This document shows positions 1 through 5,479 of a stretch of DNA of 10,362 nt, in pieces (the stretch's first letter is position 1; each line of letters opens with the position of its first letter). The stretch covers positions 1-10,362 of the forward strand of contig CBDVBZ010000122.1 of NCBI GenBank assembly GCA_965372355.1, written 5' to 3'. The notes under the pieces were generated by a model. The model saw only the letters and a list, made by a program, of their open reading frames with translations, searched no databases and had not been told where the DNA came from. The position numbers and the translations under genes are program-made. The DNA comes from CBDVBZ01 sp965372355 (lineage in GTDB: Bacteria > Krumholzibacteriota > Krumholzibacteriia > WVZY01).

Positions 1-6
1 TTGCAT
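1..6 (-). CDS. start of a gene leaving the left edge (partial, 2 codons)
   Basis: Read on the minus strand, positions 17-12 are AGGAGG, followed 5 nt later by ATG at 6-4 and a CAA codon at 3-1. That is a near-ideal Shine-Dalgarno spacing, so a minus-strand gene very probably begins here with Met-Gln and continues outside the window. Only two codons are visible, so the product cannot be named. The large secreted-protein gene at the right edge also begins Met-Gln, but two codons prove no relationship. No convincing sigma-70 promoter for it was seen in the bases just upstream. Confidence 0.4.
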
Positions 7-60
7 GGTTCCCTCCTTTCTCTCGGAACGTAGGATAACATTCTATTACGAAGACGCTGG

Positions 61-137
61 TTTTCGACAGCGAAAACGGGAGATAATGTCGCCACAGCGT
101 CGACGAAAGACCAGTGCATTGCATCTGCTGTCGAAAA
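61..137. repeat. 11-bp perfect inverted repeat in the gene-poor stretch 18-327
   Basis: TTTTCGACAGC at 61-71 is the exact reverse complement of GCTGTCGAAAA at 127-137, with 55 nt between the arms. It lies in roughly 310 bases with no gene I can support; a 108-codon open frame on the plus strand there has no ribosome binding site and no recognisable domain. The repeat could be a regulator site pair for the minus-strand gene starting at position 6, or a stem in its leader. Chance is not excluded. Confidence 0.35.
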
Positions 138-310
138 ACTGGAGGACTCTTTCCCATCGGGTAGCAGCCGACACCAGCTGCGTGAAGAGCGGCGCCTTTC
201 AAATGCGGTGGGCATTACGTTTACCAAAAAAATGGCGCTCGTCCGCTAGGTCGATTGCCCGCAAGCGCCTTTGCGACTATTTTCACATACTCCAGTTGGA
301 TAATTTGGAC

Positions 311-342
311 ACCGGTTTTGCGTGCAGTTGAAAAGAACCGGT
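311..342. repeat. 7-bp inverted repeat just upstream of the tRNA
   Basis: ACCGGTT at 311-317 and AACCGGT at 336-342 are perfect reverse complements 18 nt apart. The arms flank and partly overlap the candidate -35 region of the tRNA promoter, so a regulatory or structural role is possible. A short repeat like this may also arise by chance. Confidence 0.3.
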
Positions 343-355
343 CACATATTATAGA
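328..355 (+). promoter_or_regulatory. candidate promoter of tRNA-Asn
   Basis: TTGAAA at 328-333 is separated by 16 bp from TATAGA at 350-355, a fair sigma-70-type match. It would start transcription at or very near the first tRNA base (360). TATTAT at 347-352 is an overlapping alternative -10 box that would allow a very short 5' leader. Placement is by consensus only. Confidence 0.4.
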
Positions 356-359
356 GTGT

Positions 360-435
360 TCCGGTGTAGTTGAGCTGGCACAACGCCGCACTGTTAATGT
401 GGATATCGCAGGTTAGAATCCTGCCCCCGGAGCCA
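360..435 (+). tRNA. tRNA-Asn(GTT), with atypical T loop
   Basis: The 76 bases fold into a full cloverleaf. The acceptor stem is TCCGGTG with CCCCGGA, six of seven pairs, with a T-C mismatch at pair 6-67. The D stem is GTTG/CAAC around an 8-nt loop containing the GG pair. The anticodon stem is CCGCA/TGTGG with one G-T wobble, around CTGTTAA, giving anticodon GTT for asparagine. The variable loop has five bases. The T stem is GCAGG/CCTGC. The discriminator is G and CCA is encoded at 433-435. The T loop reads TTAGAAT where almost all tRNAs have TTCGAAT, so the conserved C56 that pairs with G19 is replaced by A. With the acceptor mismatch, this may be a slowly decaying or second-copy tRNA. No clear terminator follows; a minus-strand gene ends 38 bp downstream. 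Confidence 0.88.
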
Positions 436-473
436 ACACCCCTTCAATCCCTCGCTAGAATAGCAATCCAACG

Positions 474-2132
474 TCAATCGGAGAATCGTGACGCACCCAC
501 GATTTCCACCGGCAGGCGCTGATCGGGATCGGGCACGACCTTGTTTGGCCGGAACGGTACCGTGAGCACGAACGATTGCTTGTCTTCGGTGATCTCCAGC
601 ACTTCGTGCTGAGTGCTGCCGTCTTCCGCACTGATCTCCACAGGGATACGCAGACGGTAGGGACCCCCTGTCTGTGTTTGCTCGATTTCAATACTAACGG
701 TGAAGTCCTCGCCCGGACCGCCCGGTTCTGCGCTCCAGTCGAAACGCAACACCGGGTGCCCATCACGTTCGTACCACTGCTTGAAATGCCACATCAGCTC
801 CTCACCGGAGGCTTTCTCGAAAGCGTCCGCGAATGTGCGCAGTCCTGTCACCTGGCCTTCATTGTCGGTAAAGTACGTGCGCATTCCGGCCAGAAACATT
901 TCTTCGCCGAGCCGTGCCCGCAACATGTCCAGCGCAAGAGCGCCTTTGACAAAGTAAAGTGCAGGCGTTACGGCCGATTTGTTGATGGCGATGTCGGGCA
1001 CCTTTTCGATCCGACGGAAATAAGAAGCACGTGTGTGGGCCATGTGGCGTTGGAGGACTCCGTCGTCCCCCTGCCGGGCGCCGCGGTGGGCCATATAGAA
1101 CGAATCGGTGTAACGAGAAATCCCCTCGGCCAGAAAGTTGGGGGTGGAGACTTTGTAGGCGTTCCACTGGTGGGCCGTCTCGTCGGCCAGTATCATTAAC
1201 GGGATGTTTGTGATACGCAAATCCAGAGTATCAATGTCTGCGGCAAACCAAACGTTCTTCGACAGCATCACCACCGACTGCGCCGCTAGTCCTATGTTGC
1301 CTTCGAGCAACACGGTCTCGACCAGGGCAAGTTTCGAGAAAGGATAGTCACCAAAAACACGCAAGTAGACGGCGAAGATGTCTTGCAGAATTACCATCTT
1401 CTGACGGGCGTACTCCTCGTCTTCCGGAAGATAGTAGATCTCGATTTTGGTTTTTCCGTCGGCTGCAACGGTGTCAAGGGTGCTGTACGTGTGGGCGGCA
1501 AATGGGTACGGGAGGATTCCTGATCCGCGATCGCTGTGCCAATGATAAGTCATCCAACCGGGCTCGGGTTTCGAGGTACCCACGAGTGAGCCACTACTGA
1601 CCGCCAGTTGGCCGTCCGGTACTGTGATGCGGATGTCGGCGCCGTTACCGGAATACCGGATGAACGGATAGTAGGGGATGTGACTGGAGAAGCTTCCAGC
1701 CTCCGCATCGATTTGTCCGAGAGAGAACGGCTTGTTGTCTTCCGGATTTGTGGCGGTGCCGTAGAAATGATCGTCCAAGTACCGTATGCGCAGTGCCAGG
1801 GAGGCCGTAGAGTCCGCCTGAGGAATGGGGATGACCAACCGGTAGATGTCGTACTTGTCGCTGGCCTCACCCAGCGCCAGGTACACATACTTCTCGACCG
1901 GCTCGCCATCGAGTTCGACGGAAAGGATGGTTCCGTTCAACATATCGAAGAACAGAGAACCCGCGCGGTCGGTCCGGGGTGACACAGTAATTGTGCAGTC
2001 TCCCTCGAGGCGTTTCTCGCCGGGCCAGATGCGAATACTAATGTCGTGATGCAGGATGTCTTGCGCGGTGACGATACCACCAAAAATCGTCATCGATATC
2101 GCCAGCGCAATTATTGAGATCTTGACAAACAT
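474..2132 (-). CDS. secreted M1-aminopeptidase-like protein with altered zinc motif
   Basis: A 552-residue protein. Residues 1-24 are a signal peptide (hydrophobic core, likely cleavage near VTA-Q), so it should act outside the cytoplasmic membrane. Residues about 28-215 resemble the N-terminal beta domain of M1 (gluzincin) peptidases, and about 240-460 the catalytic domain. M1 landmarks seen are a degenerate exopeptidase region LEGNIGLA near 277-283, DETAHQW at 317-323, LAEG at 334-337, and the helical YFVKGALALDMLRARLG segment with a tyrosine at 393. M1 enzymes bind zinc through HExxH and a Glu usually 19 residues further on. Here the first His is Asp317 (codon GAC), Glu318 and His321 are kept, and the next candidate Glu (336) is only 15 residues after His321. 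The protein may therefore be inactive or bind metal differently. Residues after about 460 form a C-terminal beta region; no sorting domain is present. No Shine-Dalgarno precedes the ATG, and a promoter candidate ends only a few bases upstream, so a leaderless mRNA is plausible. It is divergent from the cytochrome gene at 2356. Confidence 0.85.
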   Translation of the reverse strand: MFVKISIIALAISMTIFGGIVTAQDILHHDISIRIWPGEKRLEGDCTITVSPRTDRAGSLFFDMLNGTILSVELDGEPVEKYVYLALGEASDKYDIYRLVIPIPQADSTASLALRIRYLDDHFYGTATNPEDNKPFSLGQIDAEAGSFSSHIPYYPFIRYSGNGADIRITVPDGQLAVSSGSLVGTSKPEPGWMTYHWHSDRGSGILPYPFAAHTYSTLDTVAADGKTKIEIYYLPEDEEYARQKMVILQDIFAVYLRVFGDYPFSKLALVETVLLEGNIGLAAQSVVMLSKNVWFAADIDTLDLRITNIPLMILADETAHQWNAYKVSTPNFLAEGISRYTDSFYMAHRGARQGDDGVLQRHMAHTRASYFRRIEKVPDIAINKSAVTPALYFVKGALALDMLRARLGEEMFLAGMRTYFTDNEGQVTGLRTFADAFEKASGEELMWHFKQWYERDGHPVLRFDWSAEPGGPGEDFTVSIEIEQTQTGGPYRLRIPVEISAEDGSTQHEVLEITEDKQSFVLTVPFRPNKVVPDPDQRLPVEIVGASRFSD

Positions 2133-2142
2133 AGGCTATAAT
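2114..2142 (+). promoter_or_regulatory. candidate plus-strand promoter for the cytochrome c'-like gene
   Basis: TTGAGA at 2114-2119 is followed after exactly 17 bp by a perfect TATAAT at 2137-2142. Transcription would start near 2149 and leave a leader of about 200 nt before the ATG at 2356. The -35 box lies within the first codons of the divergent peptidase gene. Assigned by consensus and spacing only. Confidence 0.45.
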
Positions 2143-2170
2143 AAATACGGCAACTAACCTGCCTGATCAA
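2142..2170 (-). promoter_or_regulatory. candidate promoter of the M1-like peptidase gene
   Basis: On the minus strand, TTGATC (2170-2165) and TATTTA (2147-2142) are 17 bp apart. A start near 2135 would leave only two or three bases before the ATG at 2132, matching the lack of a ribosome binding site. It interlocks with the plus-strand promoter candidate, so the two could exclude each other. Confidence 0.4.
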
Positions 2171-2256
2171 CACGATTTTGCGAACCATCGTTCGCCTCCG
2201 CTTGCCTTTTCATTCCGAATCCTTGAAACTACTATATCTGAGGTAAACGAAACTGG

Positions 2257-2289
2257 CTCCCAAGGATTCAACTCGTTGGGGAGTCCCCA
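2257..2289 (+). repeat. alternative hairpins in the cytochrome-gene leader
   Basis: TGGGGA at 2277-2282 and TCCCCA at 2284-2289 form a perfect palindrome around one G. The same right-hand bases TTGGGGAG (2276-2283) can instead pair with CTCCCAA (2257-2263) with one bulge. The two pairings are mutually exclusive. They lie in the predicted leader, about 65 nt before the start codon. The palindrome could equally be a protein-binding site. The rest of the 2133-2355 spacer shows nothing further. Confidence 0.3.
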
Positions 2290-2355
2290 GCGGTACTTGG
2301 TGATTAAACACGCTAGTTTGTGACGAGACAAGTCTACAACAGAAAGGAAGACGCC

Positions 2356-2865
2356 ATGCGACTTGTAACCGCTTTTCTGGCAGTGACCCTGATTGGAGCG
2401 TCCGTACCTGGGCGCGCCCTCGCAGATGATCCACAGCACGATCACACTTCCCACCACCGCGCGCCGGGAGAAACCGCTCCGGCTGAACTCGTCCTCCCCG
2501 ATTACTTGCGAGAAAAACTCGTCGTCGAGATGTGGGCGATTTCCGAGGGCATGGGTTTGCTCCTCACCCACCTGGCAATGGGCGATGCCGATAGCGCCGC
2601 CAGTGTCGCAGGCAAGATCCGCGACACCTTTATCCTGAAGCAGGAGTTGTCTCAAGAGGAGTTAAAGGAGCTCATCAGTCTCCTGCCCGAAGGATTCATC
2701 ACGATGGACCGAGCATTTCACAGCACGGCTGGCAAGCTATCCACTGCGGCTGCTTCGGGAGACTTCACTTCCGCGATCGAGCACTTCACCACAATGAGCG
2801 AGGCGTGTGTTTCCTGTCACGCATCGTACGCTGCGCAGCGATTCCCCAACCTAAGGAGCGAATAG
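2356..2865 (+). CDS. exported cytochrome c'-like (class II type) haem protein
   Basis: A 169-residue protein. The start is set by AAGGAAG a few bases before the ATG at 2356; an in-frame ATG at 2320 lacks such a site and would put hydrophilic residues ahead of the signal peptide. Residues 1-23 are a signal peptide ending GRALA, so the mature protein is periplasmic or extracytoplasmic. A His-rich linker (four His within residues 28-34) follows, then predicted amphipathic helices over about 44-150. One haem c motif, CVSCH at 151-155, sits near the C-terminus. A four-helix bundle with CxxCH close to its end is the layout of cytochrome c' and related class II c-type cytochromes, which bind gases or carry electrons. 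No distal Met ligand can be assigned with confidence. Haem attachment would need a cytochrome c maturation system, not present here. The stop overlaps the GTG of a small ORF by one base. Confidence 0.8.
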   Translation: MRLVTAFLAVTLIGASVPGRALADDPQHDHTSHHRAPGETAPAELVLPDYLREKLVVEMWAISEGMGLLLTHLAMGDADSAASVAGKIRDTFILKQELSQEELKELISLLPEGFITMDRAFHSTAGKLSTAAASGDFTSAIEHFTTMSEACVSCHASYAAQRFPNLRSE

Positions 2866-3005
2866 TGAGCCGGATCGTCACGCACATGTGTCATACCTTC
2901 TTTGTTATTGCAGCCTGGTACCTTTGCGGCCTGCTCGGTGCTCCGACCTATGCGTTGAGACCGGAGCTGGCTCAAGAGGTCGGCCGGAACGGCTTCCACG
3001 TCTGA
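2865..3005 (+). CDS. 46-residue ORF with signal-like N-terminus, probably truncated
   Basis: A GTG at 2865 shares its G with the stop of the cytochrome gene. AAGGAG at 2853-2858 lies 6 nt upstream, so initiation and translational coupling are plausible. The 46 residues have a hydrophobic stretch at about 11-30 ending GAPTYA, like a signal peptide with cleavage near residue 30, and then only 16 residues before TGA. This resembles the exported N-terminus of a longer protein that lost its body. The stop codon directly abuts the stop of an antisense gene remnant, which fits a deletion or rearrangement joint. It could also be a genuine exported micropeptide. No family is recognised. Confidence 0.4.
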   Translation: MSRIVTHMCHTFFVIAAWYLCGLLGAPTYALRPELAQEVGRNGFHV

Positions 3006-3224
3006 TTATCGCGACCGTGCCCCTGAATACTCATCTAGCAAACGCTGGAACCGCGGATGATCTCGCAGGGGATCCCATACCGGATCGATCCTGAGCAGGT
3101 TGACAGACAGGTCACCGGGAACCGTTAACAGGTACTCGAGCCTCTCTGTCGCCTTTTCGTATTCGCCCACTTCCGTGTAGATCGCTGCAAGCATTGCCGT
3201 CAGGAATGGGCCCAGTACCGCATC
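3006..3224 (-). pseudogene. C-terminal remnant of a TPR protein (kinase/cyclase-associated type)
   Basis: The minus-strand frame has no stop from 3224 down to the TAA at 3008-3006 and is closed upstream by TAG at 3227-3225. It translates to about 72 residues, including LAAIYTEVGEYEKATERLEYLL, split here only for description, followed by a leucine/serine segment and DPVWDPLRDHPRFQRLL. The first part fits a tetratricopeptide repeat. The second is the ending typical of large TPR proteins fused to serine/threonine kinase or cyclase domains in many environmental bacteria. Here only the C-terminus survives, with no kinase or further TPRs upstream, and no ribosome binding site at the internal ATG (3194). 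I read it as a gene remnant. Confidence 0.65.
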
Positions 3225-3358
3225 CTAACAATCGGCGTTCGCGCACCGCCGGTTATCCGATCGGGGAGCGGTCTGTGGCGTCCACGTCGACCGGAACCGC
3301 CATCTATGGAGGGAAAGGCCTTCTGGCATAGATTCCAAGACAGCCCAATTCATTGTCA
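3225..3358. other. intergenic stretch without a recognisable gene
   Basis: Between the TPR remnant and the promoter region of the TetR cassette no frame shows a convincing protein. The minus strand here does not visibly continue the TPR protein in another frame. It may be eroded pseudogene sequence. Confidence 0.4.
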
Positions 3359-3371
3359 TCAAATGATTTGA
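3359..3371. promoter_or_regulatory. 13-bp palindrome upstream of the TetR-cassette promoter
   Basis: TCAAAT-G-ATTTGA is a perfect palindrome around one base. Its centre is about 55 bp before the expected transcription start and 14 bp before the -35 box, a position suited to an activator or a distal operator. Which protein binds, if any, is unknown. Confidence 0.35.
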
Positions 3372-3384
3372 GATGTTTGTGCTT

Positions 3385-3413
3385 TTGACATGATACAAAT
3401 GTCTTGCTATAAT
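3385..3413 (+). promoter_or_regulatory. strong consensus promoter of the three-gene cassette
   Basis: TTGACA at 3385-3390 and TATAAT at 3408-3413 both match the sigma-70 consensus perfectly at the ideal 17-bp spacing, and TG one base before the -10 makes an extended -10. Transcription should start near 3420, giving a leader of about 54 nt before the ATG at 3474. An inverted repeat GACAT-N7-ATGTC (3387-3403) lies across the -35 and spacer. A second TATAATAC (3427-3434) repeats the -10 region (3408-3415) and could form a weaker tandem promoter with TTGCTA at 3404-3409. So strong a promoter usually needs a repressor; the TetR-type gene in the cassette is the natural candidate. Confidence 0.75.
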
Positions 3414-3429
3414 ACTTTAGTCGTAGTAT
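3412..3429. promoter_or_regulatory. candidate TetR-type operator over the start site
   Basis: ATACT (3412-3416) and AGTAT (3425-3429) form an inverted repeat with 8 bp between, centred on the predicted start near 3420. Its size and place suit a TetR-family operator that blocks polymerase. The arms are short and A/T-rich, so this is a candidate only; GACAT-N7-ATGTC at 3387-3403 is the alternative. Confidence 0.35.
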
Positions 3430-3473
3430 AATACCAACATATCATAGCAACGGTTTTGAACTGGAGGTCAATC

Positions 3474-3899
3474 ATGTCTCTGACACCCGAACAAATGGAC
3501 CGGAAAATCGACGAGCACTTTGTGTACGAGGGCAACGACGATGTCGAAGGCGTCCTGGCCACCCTGGCTCACGACGCCACTCATGAACTCATTGGATGGC
3601 CCAACGGCCCCAGCCACGGTCGTGCAGCCGCGCGGCCTTTCGACGAAACCATGTTCGCGGACTTGTCCGAAAGCAAGGTCACATCGATGAAACGGCTCTA
3701 CGGCCGAGGTTTCCTTGTTGATGAATCCGTGTGGCAGGGCAAGGCGCCCGGGCGTCCGTTCGGCCTCGAGGGCAATGGACGACCGCTCACATTTCGACTT
3801 CTCCATGTAATGGAGTTCACGGAGGCTGGTCAGATACAGCGCGAACAAGTTTGGATTGATCTGGCAGCAATCATTCAACAACTCCCCCAAGACAAATGA
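3474..3899 (+). CDS. NTF2/SnoaL-like fold protein
   Basis: A 141-residue cytoplasmic protein without signal peptide. The ATG at 3474 is chosen because GGAGG (3463-3467) lies 6 nt upstream; an in-frame TTG at 3456 precedes that site and is unlikely. The order of elements fits the NTF2-like superfamily: N-terminal helices with EGNDDVEGVLATL (about 18-30), a short turn around the HELIGWPNG segment, then strands including LTFRLLHVMEF and a closing EQVWIDL strand. Members are small ligand-binding proteins, isomerases, cyclases or dehydratases. Residues cannot be matched to a specific catalytic set, so substrate and reaction are unknown. It is first in a probable operon; its TGA overlaps the start of the TetR-type gene in ATGA, which implies coupled translation. 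Confidence 0.75.
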   Translation: MSLTPEQMDRKIDEHFVYEGNDDVEGVLATLAHDATHELIGWPNGPSHGRAAARPFDETMFADLSESKVTSMKRLYGRGFLVDESVWQGKAPGRPFGLEGNGRPLTFRLLHVMEFTEAGQIQREQVWIDLAAIIQQLPQDK

Positions 3900-4516
3900 C
3901 TGCGAATAACAAGCAGAAACCAAGCAATCAAGAACTGCGCACACGCAAGGACCTTCTCCAAGCGGCCGGTCGGCTCATGAAACGGGGCCGAAAACCAACG
4001 ATGGACGAAGTGGCTGAGGAGGCGCTGATCTCACGGGCTACGGCGTATCGGTACTTTGGAAGTATCGACGCCCTGCTGGTGGAAGTGCCCATCGACGCCG
4101 CCGTTCGGGATCCGGCGGAAATTTTCGCGAATGACACATCGGACGACCCCGAGGAGCGTATCGACAAAGCCGAAGCCTCCATACACGAGGTTGTATATCA
4201 GAATGAAGCGCAACTGAGAATCATGATGGCAAATTCCATCGGCCGCAACTTGACGGACGGCACGCTGCCCGGCAGGCAGAACCGGCGGATGCCGTTGATT
4301 GAAGCTGCGCTCGCGACATCGCGTCATCGGTTTCGAGATGACGATTACGAGAGGCTCTGTGCAGCTCTGACGATGATTATCGGACCTGAGTCAATGATCG
4401 TCTTTCGCGACGTCATTAATCTCGATGAGAAAACCGCGCGGCGGGTTAAGAGCTGGGCGGTACGAGCCCTTGTTCGAGCCGCTCTACAGTCACCGGGATC
4501 AGACGCGGCCTCGTAG
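3896..4516 (+). CDS. TetR-family transcriptional regulator
   Basis: A 206-residue protein. The N-terminal DNA-binding domain spans about residues 14-62: a first helix RTRKDLLQAAGRLMKRG, then the helix-turn-helix TMDEVAEEALISRATAYRYF at about 35-54, which is the classic TetR pattern with the AYRYF recognition-helix end. Residues about 65-200 are the variable ligand-binding and dimer domain, with no recognisable specificity. No strong ribosome binding site precedes the ATG; it overlaps the preceding stop by 4 bp, so translation is probably coupled. Position inside the operon and palindromes at the operon promoter suggest autoregulation, with the ligand perhaps shared with the SnoaL-like neighbours. 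This regulatory link is inference. Confidence 0.88.
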   Translation: MTANNKQKPSNQELRTRKDLLQAAGRLMKRGRKPTMDEVAEEALISRATAYRYFGSIDALLVEVPIDAAVRDPAEIFANDTSDDPEERIDKAEASIHEVVYQNEAQLRIMMANSIGRNLTDGTLPGRQNRRMPLIEAALATSRHRFRDDDYERLCAALTMIIGPESMIVFRDVINLDEKTARRVKSWAVRALVRAALQSPGSDAAS

Positions 4517-4555
4517 CCGCGTAGTCCCTTTCAACCCTTTAGCCAGGGAGGTATC

Positions 4556-5479
4556 ATGCGATCACGTATCCATCAACGATGGCCGTTGTTATCGGGACTC
4601 TTGGTGGTGGTGTGGGTTATTCCGTCGCTTGCCGTAGCGCAGGCGGGCACGCCGGATCTGGATCCGAAAGTCGTGGAACGCGGCAAGTATCTATCAAAGG
4701 TCTCGGGGTGCAACGATTGCCACACGTCGGGTTATCTGTTAAACAGTGGCAACATCCCCGAAGATCAATGGCTACTGGGTGATCAATTCGGGTGGAGAGG
4801 GCCGTGGGGAACCACGTATGCATCCAATCTCCGAATCTTCATGTCCGGGATCACGGAAGATGCCTGGGTACAGGTCGCACGTTTTCTGAAGTCACGCCCA
4901 CCGATGCCTTGGTTCACGCTCAACGAGATGGAAGAGGCTGACCTCAGAGCGATCTATCAATTTGTTCGTTCACTGGGCCCCGTGGGTGAACCGGCGCCGG
5001 GCTTCGTGCCTCCAGACCAGGAACCTAGCCTCCCCTACGCACTGTTTCTCTCACAAACTCCAGCGTCGTCGGAACGAGAGAACAAGGAACTCGTTCTTCA
5101 GATGTACGAAGAGTTCGACACGGGGAAACTGGACGCATTTGAGTCTTCGATAAGCCCTGGCTTTGCTGCTCATGTAATGGGCAACCAGTCCATGGATTGG
5201 GAAGGATTCGTAGAATTCGGCTCGCAGTTCCTGTCAGCCTTCCCAGACGGCCGTCACGTCTTTGACTACGTGATCGCACAAGGCGAGTACGTCGTGACGG
5301 TCGGTAGTTATCGCGGGACACACAAGGGCGAGTTGATGGGGGTCGCCCCGACTTACAGGCAAATCAAACTTGCGGTCATGCACCTCGACCGTGTGGAGGA
5401 TGGAAGGATCGTTGAGCACCGTGGAATCGGGAATGCCCTGGACCTAATGAGTCAACTAGGAGTTTCCCTCGGGGACTAA
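4556..5479 (+). CDS. exported fusion of cytochrome c domain and SnoaL-like domain
   Basis: A 307-residue protein, with AGGGAGG 4 nt before the ATG. Residues 1-30 form a signal peptide (ending near AVAQA), so it is exported. The cytochrome c domain covers about 35-160, with haem motif CNDCH at 52-56 and a PPMPWF segment whose Met117 is the likely sixth haem ligand. It also has GPWGTTYASNLR and LRAIYQFVRSLGP, typical of small cytochromes resembling those of sorbitol/alcohol dehydrogenase complexes. A linker of about 10-15 residues leads to a second domain at about 174-305. Its ENKELVLQMYEEFDTGKLDAF start, AFPDGRHVFD middle, YRGTHKGELMGVAPTYR strand pair and DGRIVEHRG-x-x-x-ALDLMSQLG ending match SnoaL-like (polyketide/ester cyclase-like) proteins. 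Both parts are complete and in one frame, so this looks like a real fusion. It lies 39 bp after the TetR-type gene in the same probable operon. Substrate unknown. Confidence 0.85.
   Translation: MRSRIHQRWPLLSGLLVVVWVIPSLAVAQAGTPDLDPKVVERGKYLSKVSGCNDCHTSGYLLNSGNIPEDQWLLGDQFGWRGPWGTTYASNLRIFMSGITEDAWVQVARFLKSRPPMPWFTLNEMEEADLRAIYQFVRSLGPVGEPAPGFVPPDQEPSLPYALFLSQTPASSERENKELVLQMYEEFDTGKLDAFESSISPGFAAHVMGNQSMDWEGFVEFGSQFLSAFPDGRHVFDYVIAQGEYVVTVGSYRGTHKGELMGVAPTYRQIKLAVMHLDRVEDGRIVEHRGIGNALDLMSQLGVSLGD

Noticed and set aside
5..331. 108-codon open frame on the plus strand at the left edge
   Set aside because: No ribosome binding site, no recognisable domain, odd Arg/Ser-rich composition, and it overlaps the upstream region of a better-supported minus-strand start.
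454..464. GCTA-GAA-TAGC as a terminator for the tRNA
   Set aside because: Only four base pairs and no T tract follow.
360..474. tRNA 3' end as an integration (att) site of a mobile element
   Set aside because: No integrase and no repeat of the tRNA 3' end elsewhere in the window was seen.
576..1199. 207-codon open frame antisense to the peptidase gene
   Set aside because: The opposite strand encodes a clear M1-like protein with signal peptide; this frame is a by-product of its GC-rich codons.
2167..2655. 162-codon minus-strand frame across the divergent spacer
   Set aside because: It lies antisense to the cytochrome gene with its CxxCH protein and shows no domain or ribosome binding site of its own.
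3456..3473. TTG at 3456 as the start of the NTF2/SnoaL-like gene
   Set aside because: The GGAGG site lies between this TTG and the ATG at 3474, with ideal spacing to the ATG.
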